Shown in pieces: positions 18,479 to 27,297 of a stretch of DNA of 64,000 nt. The first letter of the stretch is position 1. The number at the start of each line of letters is the position of its first letter. Below the pieces are notes generated by a model. That model was given only the letters and a program-made list of their open reading frames with translations. It was not told the origin of the DNA and did not search any database. Source of the DNA: Nostoc sp. NMS8 (GTDB lineage: Bacteria; Cyanobacteriota; Cyanobacteriia; Cyanobacteriales; Nostocaceae); contig NZ_JABXKK010000093.1 of assembly GCF_017115045.1 (NCBI RefSeq), forward strand, positions 62,001 through 126,000, given 5' to 3'. The translations under genes were made by a program, and so were the position numbers.

Positions 18479-18843
18479 TTCAAGGCAGCTTTGGTGATGA
18501 GGAACAGCTATTCTTTGAAATAGAGTTGATTACTGCTGATGGTTTAGAATTACCTGTCGATGCCATGCTAGATGCAGGATTTTCAGGCTGGCTAGCCATT
18601 GACAAGCAGGATTTAGAGGAATTTGATTGGGTGTATTTAGGTGAACGAAATATGCAACTAGCAAAGGGGGAAGCAAAATTTGATATCTACGCTGGAAAAG
18701 TGCGAATAGATGGACAAGAGTTTAATATCCCTGTTTATGCAGGTGCTGGAGTTTCGGAACTTTTACTCGGTCGTCAGTGGCTGAAAAATCGACGGTTAGT
18801 AGTGGATTTTCCATCGGGAGTCTTAACACTAGGAAACAGTTGA
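18475..18843 (+). CDS. Retropepsin-like aspartyl protease homologue
   Basis: 122 residues; the start overlaps the upstream stop by four bases. The retropepsin core is visible: AMLDAGFSGWLAI (active-site region, Asp-Ala-Gly instead of the usual Asp-Thr-Gly) and the C-terminal ELLLGRQWLKNRRLVVDF, the hydrophobic Leu-Gly-Arg segment that packs by the active site. It would act as a homodimer if active. Similar pairs recur in cyanobacteria; the substrate is unknown. Confidence 0.75.
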   Translation: MIQGSFGDEEQLFFEIELITADGLELPVDAMLDAGFSGWLAIDKQDLEEFDWVYLGERNMQLAKGEAKFDIYAGKVRIDGQEFNIPVYAGAGVSELLLGRQWLKNRRLVVDFPSGVLTLGNS

Positions 18844-18924
18844 GATTATGAGTAAAATACTCCTTCTAATGGGTCTTAGAGACTTTTAATTAGTACTTCG
18901 TGAGAAGTTTATTTATAGACAGAA

Positions 18925-20019
18925 TCATTCATCATTTTTCTTAGCCAACCTTTGACTAACCAACTCAGCGGCTAAATGTATTGCTGCTTTCATACTCGTA
19001 GCATCAGCCATTCCCTTACCCGCAATATCAAAAGCTGTTCCGTGATCTGGTGAAGTCCGAACGAAAGGAAGACCAATGGAAGTATTAACCGCTCGATCAA
19101 ACGCCATTAGCTTTACAGGAATTAAGCCTTGATCGTGGTAAAGTGCCAAATACCCATCAGCAGGATTTTGTACTAAAGAATTTCCATACCAAGCTTGACC
19201 AGGTTTAACCCACATCGTATCTGGCGGGATTGGCCCATTTAACTGCAATTGTGGTCGGTTTTGCCGCTCTTGCTCTAACCAGGGAATTAACCAATCCTGT
19301 TCTTCATGTCCAAGTTGTCCCTGTTCGCCACTGTGGGGATTTAACCCAGCGATCGCAATTCTCCCTCTATATATACCAAAATCTTTCTCCAAACACTCCA
19401 CCAGCAAATCCAATTTTTGTGTCAGCAACTGTGGTGTCAACACATCGGCTACTTGACGTAGGGGAATATGTGTGGTAGCAAGTATTGTACGGAGTGTCCA
19501 ACCAGTATGGGGCGATCGCGCTACGAATAACATTCCAAAACGGTCAACACCTGACTTTTGCGCCAAAAGTTCCGTCTGCCCTGGATAATTATATCCTGCG
19601 GCTTTCCAAGCAGATTTAGCGATCGGCCCTGTGACAATAGCATCAAATTTACCAGCGAGTGTTTGAGCGATCGCATATTCCATATAGGCAAAACTGGCCG
19701 CACCACTGGCCGCATTACCTATTCCTGGGATAATTCCACCTTGAGTTTTCCCATCCAACTGCACATCGCAGACTGACAAATCATTTGGATTTGCCAAAGG
19801 TGCTAAATTCTCATTTAAATTCAGTTTGCGATAAGTCTCTGCCAGCAAATCCCTGTTACCCACCACTGTAACGTCATATTTTTGACTAATTTCCTGATCT
19901 GCTAAAGCTTTTAAAATCACCTCCGACCCAATCCCCGCCGGATCTCCCAGCGTCAGCACCAAACGCGGACGATTTTCTTTGACAGAGTTTATTAAATTAT
20001 CTTGATTATTTTGATACAT
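18925..20019 (-). CDS. pdxA: 4-hydroxythreonine-4-phosphate dehydrogenase
   Basis: PdxA oxidises 4-phosphohydroxy-L-threonine in the DXP-dependent pyridoxal phosphate pathway. 364 residues, starting MYQNNQDNL. Visible signatures: TLGDPAGIGSEV, VTGPIAKSAW, FVARSPHTGWTLRTILATTHIPL, the metal-binding GLNPHSGE and the C-terminal RTSPDHGTAFDIAGKGMAD. The length is slightly above the usual 330 because of a 15-residue N-terminal extension. It is a single gene convergent with the retropepsin gene. Confidence 0.95.
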   Translation of the reverse strand: MYQNNQDNLINSVKENRPRLVLTLGDPAGIGSEVILKALADQEISQKYDVTVVGNRDLLAETYRKLNLNENLAPLANPNDLSVCDVQLDGKTQGGIIPGIGNAASGAASFAYMEYAIAQTLAGKFDAIVTGPIAKSAWKAAGYNYPGQTELLAQKSGVDRFGMLFVARSPHTGWTLRTILATTHIPLRQVADVLTPQLLTQKLDLLVECLEKDFGIYRGRIAIAGLNPHSGEQGQLGHEEQDWLIPWLEQERQNRPQLQLNGPIPPDTMWVKPGQAWYGNSLVQNPADGYLALYHDQGLIPVKLMAFDRAVNTSIGLPFVRTSPDHGTAFDIAGKGMADATSMKAAIHLAAELVSQRLAKKNDE

Positions 20020-20224
20020 AAATTTTCTTCATAATTATTATCATAAAATTTTCCCAATTTCCGCATCTCCCCACCTTCCAACAGTAGGGATTGCCCCCCA
20101 AGCTAGTAGGGATTACTTGCTAAACTAGTTTAAAATTGTTTACACAGGTCTAATCCTAGCAACTGTTGAAAAGCTTCTGGTAGACCTAGTTTACACACCA
20201 CTTTGCATAAGGAGAATCACACCA

Positions 20225-20329
20225 ATGGGCGGCGAACTTTTGAATGCAGCTCTATTGTCTTTCAGTTTAATCTTCGTAGGCTGGGCATTAGGCGCATTGT
20301 TACTAAAAATTCAGGGCGGAGAAGAATAA
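20225..20329 (+). CDS. petM: Cytochrome b6f complex subunit 7
   Basis: A 34-residue single-span membrane peptide. It reads MGGELLNAALLSFSLIFVGWALGALLLKI, then QGGEE. This is the characteristic PetM sequence of cyanobacteria. It is a small subunit of the thylakoid cytochrome b6f complex between the photosystems. AAGGAG lies about 10 bases before the ATG, which fixes the start. Confidence 0.95.
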   Translation: MGGELLNAALLSFSLIFVGWALGALLLKIQGGEE

Positions 20330-20342
20330 TTAGTGCTGAGTG

Positions 20343-20370
20343 CTGAGTTAGGAGTTAGGAGTTAGGAGTT
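20343..20370 (+). repeat. Heptanucleotide tandem repeat after petM
   Basis: Several direct copies of GAGTTAG phased at seven bases. It is a short Nostocales-type tandem repeat between petM and ycf39. Confidence 0.7.
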
Positions 20371-20402
20371 ATTTTATTCTCCCCACTCCCTTTTTCATCG
20401 AA

Positions 20403-20447
20403 ATGAGAAAAAAGCTTGTCCGTTAACCGGACAGCTGTATTTCTCAT
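20403..20447 (+). promoter_or_regulatory. Long bipartite hairpin upstream of ycf39
   Basis: Outer stem ATGAGAAA / TTTCTCAT (8 bp) and inner stem AGCT-GTCCG paired with CGGAC-AGCT with one bulged T. It sits between petM and ycf39 with no T tract, so it may be an mRNA processing or leader element rather than a simple terminator. Confidence 0.45.
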
Positions 20448-20556
20448 GATTCTATCCAAATCAATTGATTTTCTGAGAAAAGATGTAAAGTTTTGTTTGC
20501 ATAGGTTATTCTGATAACATTCTTTTCATAAAACATTAAAATTTATTACAACCCTC

Positions 20557-21555
20557 ATGACATTATTAATCGTCGGTGCCACTGGCACCTTAGGAAGACA
20601 AGTGGCTCGTCGTGCTATCGATGAGGGATATAAAGTGCGCTGCCTTGTCCGCAGCAGTAAAAAAGCAGCTTTTCTCAAAGAGTGGGGTGCAGAACTCGTA
20701 CCCGGAAATTTGCGTTACCCGGAAAGCCTAGCGGAAGCTTTAGTTGGCGTAACCCAAGTTATTGATGCGTCAACATCTCGTCCTACAGATTCACTGAGTA
20801 TCAAACAAGTGGACTGGGAAGGCAAAGTAGCATTGATTCAAGCTGCAAAAGCTGCGGGTGTAGAGCGTTTTGTCTTCTTCTCAATTTTAGATGCTGATAA
20901 ATACCCAGAAGTACCGCTTATGGAAATTAAGCGATGTACAGAAGCCTTCCTAGCTGAGTCAGGCTTAAATTACACTATCTTGCGGCTAGCTGGGTTTATG
21001 CAAGGGTTAATCGGTCAGTACGGGATTCCCATTTTGGAAGGACAGCCAGTTTGGGTAACAGGTAATTCTTCACCCATCGCCTATATGGACACTCAGGATA
21101 TTGCTAAGTTTGCAATCCGAGCATTGAGTGTACCAGAAACGGAAAACCAAACTTTTCCTGTAGTCGGGACTCGTGCATGGAGTGCAGAAGAAATCATCAA
21201 CCTGTGCGAACGCTTATCTGGAAAAGATGCCAGAGTAACGCGGATGCCAATAAACTTGCTGCGTGCTGTGCGGGGCATAATGCGATTCTTCCAGTGGGGA
21301 TGGAACGTAGCAGACAGGCTAGCATTTACAGAAGTATTGGCTAGTGGTAAACAGTTAAATGCTGCAATGGATGAAGTTTACACAGTGTTTGGTTTAGATC
21401 AGCAACAAACCACAACTCTAGAAAGCTATCTACAAGAGTACTTCAGCCGAATCATCAAGAAGCTCAAAGAGGTAGACTACCAAAAAAATAAAAATAAAAA
21501 GCAGAAACCTAAAAAAACTCCTTTTAAACAGTCTTCAAAAGCCAATAGTCAATAA
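20557..21555 (+). CDS. ycf39: Ycf39-type NAD(P)-binding photosystem II assembly factor
   Basis: 332 residues. An atypical short-chain dehydrogenase fold with GATGTLG (7-13) at the N-terminus, SILDADKYPEVPLMEIK and LRLAGFMQGLIGQYGIPIL. The Ycf39 family works with HliD and chlorophyll synthase to deliver chlorophyll to new D1 protein. The C-terminal tail (residues about 300-332) is unusually rich in Lys and Asn and probably disordered. It follows petM in the same direction after 228 bases that include a hairpin. Confidence 0.88.
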   Translation: MTLLIVGATGTLGRQVARRAIDEGYKVRCLVRSSKKAAFLKEWGAELVPGNLRYPESLAEALVGVTQVIDASTSRPTDSLSIKQVDWEGKVALIQAAKAAGVERFVFFSILDADKYPEVPLMEIKRCTEAFLAESGLNYTILRLAGFMQGLIGQYGIPILEGQPVWVTGNSSPIAYMDTQDIAKFAIRALSVPETENQTFPVVGTRAWSAEEIINLCERLSGKDARVTRMPINLLRAVRGIMRFFQWGWNVADRLAFTEVLASGKQLNAAMDEVYTVFGLDQQQTTTLESYLQEYFSRIIKKLKEVDYQKNKNKKQKPKKTPFKQSSKANSQ

Positions 21556-21685
21556 TCGTTATGAAACAGACATTTAGTCGTAAAATTCTAGCTTCCAGAT
21601 ATTTGACCTAGATTAATGACTACATGACCAAAAATGTGTAAGGATTACATAATACAAAGCATCGCCTAAATTTGGATATTTGAGT

Positions 21686-22603
21686 GTGCCGAAAGCAGGC
21701 ATTATCTACAATGACGTTAAACCGATAGCGGGCCGTGTCGCTATCGAGTTGAAAGACAAGCTAACCGCAGCCGGTTGGAATGTATGTATCACATCGAGTA
21801 TCGGTGGGATATTGGGCTACCCTAACCCGGAAAGTCCTGTATGCCACACTCCTATTGACGGTCTAACGCCCCCTGGTTTTGACTCAGATATGAAGTTTGC
21901 AGTGGTATTAGGGGGAGACGGCACTGTTTTAGCAGCGTCTCGTCAGGTAGCCCCCTGCGGTATTCCACTACTAACAGTGAATACCGGCCACATGGGATTT
22001 TTGACCGAAACTTTTCTGAATCAATTGCCCCAAGCACTAGAACAGGCGATCGCAGGCGAGTATGAAATTGAAGAACGAGCCATGCTCAACGTCAAAGTGT
22101 TTCGGGGAGATTCAGTACTATGGGAAGCCCTCTGCTTGAATGAAATGGTGCTACATCGGGAACCTTTGACCTCTATGTGCCATTTTGAAATTGCCATAGG
22201 ACGGCATGCGCCAGTAGATATTGCTGCGGATGGTGTGATTGTTTCTACACCTACTGGTTCTACAGCTTATTCATTGAGTGCTGGTGGCCCAGTGGTGACT
22301 CCTGGCGTACCTGTTTTACAGCTAGTACCCATTTGTCCCCATTCCTTAGCTTCTAGAGCATTGGTATTTCCAGATAGTGAATCGGTCAATATCTACCCAG
22401 TCAATATCCCTCGGCTAGTGATGGTGGTAGATGGCAATGGTGGGTGTTACATCCTACCAGAAGATCGGGTATATATGGAGCGATCGCAATATAGTGCCCG
22501 ATTTATTCGCCTGCAACCGCCTGAGTTTTTCCGAATTTTGCGAGAAAAATTAGGTTGGGGTTTGCCACATATCGCCAAACCAACTTCGGTAGAGTTGCCG
22601 TAG
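21686..22603 (+). CDS. nadK: NAD kinase
   Basis: It phosphorylates NAD+ to NADP+. 305 residues from GTG 21686 (MPKAGIIYNDV); a TTG two codons earlier is possible. The catalytic GGDG motif occurs in VVLGGDGTVLAASR, and the NAD-binding TPTGSTAYSLSAGGP is intact. Cyanobacteria usually carry two NAD kinases; this is one of them. Confidence 0.92.
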   Translation: MPKAGIIYNDVKPIAGRVAIELKDKLTAAGWNVCITSSIGGILGYPNPESPVCHTPIDGLTPPGFDSDMKFAVVLGGDGTVLAASRQVAPCGIPLLTVNTGHMGFLTETFLNQLPQALEQAIAGEYEIEERAMLNVKVFRGDSVLWEALCLNEMVLHREPLTSMCHFEIAIGRHAPVDIAADGVIVSTPTGSTAYSLSAGGPVVTPGVPVLQLVPICPHSLASRALVFPDSESVNIYPVNIPRLVMVVDGNGGCYILPEDRVYMERSQYSARFIRLQPPEFFRILREKLGWGLPHIAKPTSVELP

Positions 22604-22916
22604 GGATTGGGTGGGGATTGGGGACTGGGGACTGGGGACTGAGGGGTTGGGGCTGGGAAACAGGCTACAGGGTAAAGATTATTCTCTGTCACCTATCTAT
22701 CTCTCCCTTAATTTCAATACCCAATACCCAATCCCCTAGTTATTAAGATTGCATCCAATAATTCGATGGCTGATACCTGAACGTGCTAAAAGATTCTTAG
22801 CTGCGTTTCAAATCAGATTGTTCCATCACGAAAAACTCGTATTTGCACTTTATAACTGATGTAAAGATTTTCACTGGAATATCTTTACAATCCCAAATCC
22901 AATATCCCAAATTGTT
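22604..22916. other. Intergenic region, nadK to nblR-like gene
   Basis: About 310 bases. The first 60 contain GGGGACTGGGGACTG iterations (short tandem repeat). The rest is AT-rich and presumably holds the promoter of the downstream regulator. No hairpin terminator of note. Confidence 0.5.
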
Positions 22917-23603
22917 ATGACAGTTGCTCAAAGTCCCTCTGTTTTGGTGATTGAAACCGATGAGAGCCTTGCAAATCAGCTTGCTTGCGATTTGCAAGAA
23001 GCCGGCTATGAATCAATTGTGGCTCATGATGCAGCTAGTGGTTTACAACACTGTCGCGATCGCCTGCCTGCTTTAATTGTTTTAGACCGAATGCTAGCAG
23101 GAGAATCAGGACTCTCATTGTGCAAAAATCTCAGGAACACTGGTATGCGATCGCCTGTGTTGATTTTAATGGCAAGGGATACAGTTGACGATCGGGTAGC
23201 TTGTCTAGAAGCTGGAGCGGATGATTACATTCTCAAGCCTTATCGCTCAGAAGACTTTTTGAAGTTGATTCGCCTTTACTTAAAACCCGATGTGGATACC
23301 ACCGAGCAATTACGCTTTGGGGATTTAATTTTAGACATAGCAACTCGTCGCGCCATACACAACGGACGACCAATTGACTTGACAATGAAGGAATTTGAAC
23401 TATTAAAATTCTTAATGGAACATCCCCGTGAAGTATTAACCCGCGAACAAATTTTAGAGAATGTTTGGGGTTACGACTTTCTGGGTGAGTCAAATGTAAT
23501 TGAAGTGTACATCCGTTACTTGCGGTTAAAAATCGAAGATGAAGGTCAAAAGCGCCTTATTCAAACAGTGCGCGGCGTCGGGTACGTTTTAAGAGAATCC
23601 TAG
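22917..23603 (+). CDS. nblR: NblR-like OmpR-family response regulator
   Basis: 228 residues. The receiver has an atypical acidic pocket (VIETDESLA instead of DD), candidate D57 in VLDRM, and K in YILKPYR. The winged-helix domain contains LTMKEFELLKFLMEHP and VYIRYLRLKIED...IQTVRGVGYVL. The IETDESLA...DLQEAGY start matches my memory of NblR, the regulator of phycobilisome breakdown under nutrient starvation, which works with a non-canonical receiver. Other OmpR paralogues cannot be excluded, so the symbol is tentative. Confidence 0.75.
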   Translation: MTVAQSPSVLVIETDESLANQLACDLQEAGYESIVAHDAASGLQHCRDRLPALIVLDRMLAGESGLSLCKNLRNTGMRSPVLILMARDTVDDRVACLEAGADDYILKPYRSEDFLKLIRLYLKPDVDTTEQLRFGDLILDIATRRAIHNGRPIDLTMKEFELLKFLMEHPREVLTREQILENVWGYDFLGESNVIEVYIRYLRLKIEDEGQKRLIQTVRGVGYVLRES

Positions 23604-23626
23604 TATACTGTAGCGGAAGTCTAACT

Positions 23627-23656
23627 ACCTCGTTGCCTCCCAGCGAAGGGGTTTTT
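23627..23656 (+). terminator. Likely terminator after the nblR-like gene
   Basis: CCTCGTTG pairs with CAGCGAAGG (one bulge and one wobble), followed by a T run. It closes the nblR-like gene before the DUF192 lipoprotein gene. Confidence 0.5.
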
Positions 23657-23708
23657 CTGCCTACAACACTGTAAAATTGAAGTCTAAATTACAAAATCGA
23701 AAAACTAT

Positions 23709-24215
23709 ATGACTCGTCGGCTAAGTTTGCTCTCGATGTTGCTGAGTATTTTTCTGATGGGCTGTTCCGCACCAACAACAGCTAAACCTCCCAGCCCCGC
23801 CCCTACTTCTCAAACTCCAGCACCAGCGAGTTTAGGTCAAACACTACCAATTTCTGCCAAAGCCATTGTTCCTAATGGCACAACAATTAAATTAGAGGTA
23901 GCACAGACACCAGAACAGCAAGAAATGGGTTTGATGTATCGACCAGCTTTGCCAGATGACCGGGGAATGCTATTTCCCTTCCCTTCAGCACAACCAGTTA
24001 GCTTCTGGATGAAGAATACACCTATGCCATTGGATATAGTATTTCTACATAAGGGTGTAGTTAAATATATTCAGGCTGCTACACCTCCTTGTGCAAGCGA
24101 TCCTTGTCCTAGCTACGGCCCCAGGACACCAGTCGATAAGGTGATTGAACTTCGCTCTGGAAGAGCTGCCGAATTGAAGTTGAAAGTAGGTGATATTATC
24201 AAAATTGAGTTTTGA
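23709..24215 (+). CDS. DUF192 lipoprotein
   Basis: 168 residues. A lipoprotein signal peptide ends in LMGC with lipid-anchored C19, then a Pro/Thr-rich linker to about residue 45. The DUF192 domain includes EVAQTPEQQEMGLMYRPALPDDRGMLFPF, FWMKNTPMPLDIVFL and the final ELKLKVGDIIKIEF. The fold is a small beta-barrel of unknown function, here placed at the periplasmic face of a membrane. Confidence 0.9.
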   Translation: MTRRLSLLSMLLSIFLMGCSAPTTAKPPSPAPTSQTPAPASLGQTLPISAKAIVPNGTTIKLEVAQTPEQQEMGLMYRPALPDDRGMLFPFPSAQPVSFWMKNTPMPLDIVFLHKGVVKYIQAATPPCASDPCPSYGPRTPVDKVIELRSGRAAELKLKVGDIIKIEF

Positions 24216-24733
24216 GCCTCCGGTACTTTGCGGGTATAAAAATTTGGGTAATTACCCGGTTAAGAACCTATACGGTCTAAATATATGTTTTTTCTGTAAA
24301 AAATGTCACTTGATGTGGTAAAACAGTCATTTGTAACGCTACTATTTAAAAACTCTGGTAATAATGTAAAATTCTACTGTCTCCAACCTAAAATCGTAGT
24401 CCTAAGGTTGGGTTGCAAAAATATTCCCTTGGGCGCAAGTGCGAATAGTCGCCAATAAGAGAGTATAAGGCTATGGAATCTTTGTTACTACCTGTGTAAT
24501 TAAATAAAGCGCAAAAGTAAACAAGATGAAGCCAATTCAATTAAGTAAAAATACTGCTTGAGAATTTCTTAAACCCTCTATGAAAAGCCTATCTTAAAGG
24601 CAGATCAAAAAGAGCTGTGCTGGGGTGTATGGCCGATGACGGCACAGTGACAGCTGAAATACTGGCTACTGTCTACCGAGCAATGGTGAACTGATATATG
24701 ACAATACATTCTGCACAAGGAGGTGAGATACAA
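24216..24733. other. Intergenic region upstream of DUF2949 gene
   Basis: About 520 bases with no credible reading frame. It is moderately AT-rich and ends with a strong ribosome site for the next gene. No clear hairpin terminator follows the DUF192 gene. Confidence 0.5.
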
Positions 24734-24925
24734 ATGTCACCATCAAAATATTCTCGACTGATTCATTTTTTGCAAGAAGATTTGGCAATTTCCACAGCAT
24801 CACTAGCAGTGGCGCTTCGGCATCGGGAGCAAGACCCAGGCCCTTTGGCAATGATTCTTTGGCAGTATGGGTTGATTACTTTAGACCAATTAGAACAAAT
24901 TTATGATTGGCTGGAGACAGCATAA
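24734..24925 (+). CDS. DUF2949 small cyanobacterial protein
   Basis: 63 residues (MSPSKYSRLIHFLQEDL...LEQIYDWLETA). The start is set by AAGGAGGTG eight bases before ATG 24734; a longer frame from 24698 has no such signal. All helical. It matches the short DUF2949 family found only in cyanobacteria, which resembles the N-terminal part of GspE/PilB-type adaptor domains (leader: LIHFLQEDLAIS and WQYGLITLDQLEQI). Function unknown. Confidence 0.85.
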   Translation: MSPSKYSRLIHFLQEDLAISTASLAVALRHREQDPGPLAMILWQYGLITLDQLEQIYDWLETA

Positions 24926-25356
24926 TTCATATCCAATTTTGGATTTTGGATTTTGGATTAAAAGTTTCTACCAAATACCTGTTAACGGAATCTCAAAGAA
25001 TACTATTTATAACAATTTGGTGTGATACTAAGTTGCCAAAGTTAGTCTTTTTTGGTGTCGAAGACACTGCGCGACTTTCTTCAGAACAAGTAATACTATC
25101 TAGGGCAACTTGGTGTCATTTAGGATGATTGAGGTGTATCGCATCAACTCTACCTTATGCAAAGGTTGATACAGTATGGAATAGGGAACGGGAAACAGGG
25201 TTGACCCAACATTTTCATAGTTTTGTTGAGTTGCGCTTTGCTTCACCCAACCTATAATTTTTCTGAACCCAAGTGTATTGGTTTATGTACAAATTAAAAG
25301 AGCGAGTTAAATTATTAACTCGCTCTTTTGAATGGTTCTTTGCAAATGACCAATGA
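24926..25356. other. Intergenic region with repeats
   Basis: About 430 bases between convergent genes. Contains a GGATTTT iteration near 24942-24960 and a strong terminator at its right end (25296-25329). No gene is convincing; a 73-codon plus frame at 24907 starts inside the previous gene and has no family resemblance. Confidence 0.5.
25296..25329 (-). terminator. Terminator of the aminotransferase gene
   Basis: Nearly perfect hairpin AAAAGAGCGAGTTAA / TTAACTCGCTCTTTT with a four-base loop and T runs in both directions. It lies 28 bases after the leftward aminotransferase gene. Confidence 0.85.
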
Positions 25357-26508
25357 CTATTTTGTAAACACTCTAAGTGCTGCTGCTACACCAGAACCAG
25401 GGGTAAAGTCTTCATAGCCAAGTTCTGAGAGGGTAACTTCTAAGGATGCTATACAGCTAAGGATATCGCGATCGCTCACAAAACCCAAGTGACCAATACG
25501 GAAAATTTTATTACTCAAGTGGTCTTGACCACCAGCTAAGGCAATATCAAAGCGTTTTTTGATAAATGACCGAATCTTATCTGGTTCAATTCCTTGTGGT
25601 GCTACAGCTGTAATCGCCGGACTAGCATAACTATCTGCTGCAAACAAGGGTAAATTTAATCCTTGAATGGCGGCGCGGGTAGCATTTTTCAGCCGTTCAT
25701 GACGAGCAAATATTGATTCCAAGCCTTCCTCTTTCATGATTCGCAGCGTGGTGTGTAACGCTACAATCAAGTTTACTGGGGGAGTAAACGGGGTTGTATT
25801 TTTGGCTGTGGCTTTGCGATATTTGCCTAAGTCCAAATAATATTTCGGTAGCTTTGCAGTTTTGTAAGCTTCCCAAGCTTTGGGACTGACTGAAACAAAA
25901 CCCAACCCTGGCGGAATCATATAACCTTTTTGGGAACCGGAGGCGACAATATCCAAACCCCAGCCATCCACGGGTAAATTGAACGCACCTAAGCTAGTGA
26001 CGGCATCAACGATAATTAAAGCTTCACCGTGTCCTTTGACGTGGCGGTTGATGGTTTCTAGGTCATTTAACACACCCGTTGAGGTTTCGCTGTGGGTAAT
26101 GATTACAGCTTTGATTTGCTTTTGGGTATCTGCTTGGAGTTTTTCGGCGAATACTGCGGGGTCTAAGGGTTTTCCCCATTCCACCTTAACTTCTTCTACA
26201 TTCAAACCATAGGCTTGACCAACTTCTACCCAGCGTTCACCAAATTTACCATTAGAACCAACTAAAATGCGATCGCCTGGAGAGAGAAAATTAATTATTG
26301 CCGCTTCTACAGCACCCGTACCACTGACATTCAGCGTCAACACATCATTTTGAGTTTGGTGCAGCCATTTCAGGTTTTCTGTCACCTCTGCCAATATGTT
26401 GCTAAATTCACTGGTACGGTGTCCAATTGGATGCTTGGCTAATGCCAGTAAGGCAGCTTCGGGCACCGGGGTAGGGCCTGGAATCATCAGCATCAGCTTA
26501 TCGTTCAT
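25357..26508 (-). CDS. Class V aminotransferase (alanine/serine-glyoxylate type)
   Basis: 383 residues, PLP-dependent. Visible: MLMIPGPTPVPEAALLALAKHPIGHR at the start, LNVSGTGAVEAA, ITHSETSTGVLNDL, VDAVTSLG, and the PLP lysine K194 in ASGSQKGYMIPPG. It transfers amino groups from alanine or serine to glyoxylate and probably serves photorespiration. Cyanobacterial homologues were historically labelled as a soluble hydrogenase small subunit. Single gene with its own terminator. Confidence 0.9.
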   Translation of the reverse strand: MNDKLMLMIPGPTPVPEAALLALAKHPIGHRTSEFSNILAEVTENLKWLHQTQNDVLTLNVSGTGAVEAAIINFLSPGDRILVGSNGKFGERWVEVGQAYGLNVEEVKVEWGKPLDPAVFAEKLQADTQKQIKAVIITHSETSTGVLNDLETINRHVKGHGEALIIVDAVTSLGAFNLPVDGWGLDIVASGSQKGYMIPPGLGFVSVSPKAWEAYKTAKLPKYYLDLGKYRKATAKNTTPFTPPVNLIVALHTTLRIMKEEGLESIFARHERLKNATRAAIQGLNLPLFAADSYASPAITAVAPQGIEPDKIRSFIKKRFDIALAGGQDHLSNKIFRIGHLGFVSDRDILSCIASLEVTLSELGYEDFTPGSGVAAALRVFTK

Positions 26509-26842
26509 GTGTCTATCCTAAAAGTCAAATAAAAGTCAAAATTGTGGGAAGTTGGTTAAGTCTGATCGCAAATCTTAGATATTCATCTACAAATTACACT
26601 CAGTTTCTCACCAGTCTTGTTGTATATTTTCCAAATTCATAGGAAAAGTATCGTGGGAGTTAACAATTGGTAAGCTTGACGTTCGCAATTTATACCAGAC
26701 TCTAACTCCGATAAAACTTCTGTTCCAGGCAATTTTACCACACACGTAGACGCCAGGTTAAAGTGTCTGCTCGTAGGGGCACTGCATTGCTTATTGGTGT
26801 CAACTTAACGTGAAAGCAAGTCTAGAACTAGCTTTGAGATTG

Positions 26843-26951
26843 CCTCGTTCCCAGTCTCCGACTGGGAATGCTCGTCTTTGAGGCTCCGCCTTTCTTACTG
26901 GCGGCAGAGCCGCTTTTGAGTTGCATTTCCAGCCGGAGGCTGGAAACGAGG
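26843..26951. repeat. REP-like palindromic unit
   Basis: Ends CCTCGTTCCCAG and CTGGAAACGAGG are near-perfect inverse copies. Internal stems are CCCAGTC/GACTGGG and CCAGCC/GGCTGG, with a GGCTCCGCC / GGCGGCAGAGCC central arm. A cloverleaf-like dispersed cyanobacterial repeat. Confidence 0.7.
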
Positions 26952-27019
26952 TTTTAAAGGAGTTTCAGCTTAAGTTGACACTAATGTGCATTGCTTATTG
27001 ATGTCAACTTAAGACCTGG

Positions 27020-27216
27020 CGAATTCTATGAGACTGTTGGTCAATTCATGGTGTATTTGACCCCTTATTCCTAAAACATTGGTTTGGCGTTGCTTTCCCG
27101 CCCTGAAATAAATTTCGGGCTAATAGCTCAAGTCCGTTTCAACGGACTGAAATCAGAGTAATCAGGAATGATGCGTTAGACCCCTTATTAATTCGCCAAC
27201 AGTCTCATAGAATTCG
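27020..27216. mobile_element. MITE-like element with 21-bp terminal inverted repeats
   Basis: CGAATTCTATGAGACTGTTGG at the left and its exact inverse at the right enclose 155 bases with no reading frame but internal palindromes (CCGAAATAAATTTCGGG-type and GTCCGTTTCAACGGAC). The size and structure fit a miniature inverted-repeat element. Confidence 0.65.
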
Positions 27217-27274
27217 TGGCTATACAGGCATTGTCCACCTCCGCAGATTAAAGTAAAATTAAGGGTTTGAAATG

Positions 27275-27297
27275 AAACCCACGGAGGTGGGTTTTGT
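27275..27297 (+). terminator. Terminator-like hairpin
   Basis: AAACCCAC / GTGGGTTT stem with a four-base loop, followed by T-rich sequence. No upstream gene; probably part of a dispersed repeat. Confidence 0.5.
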
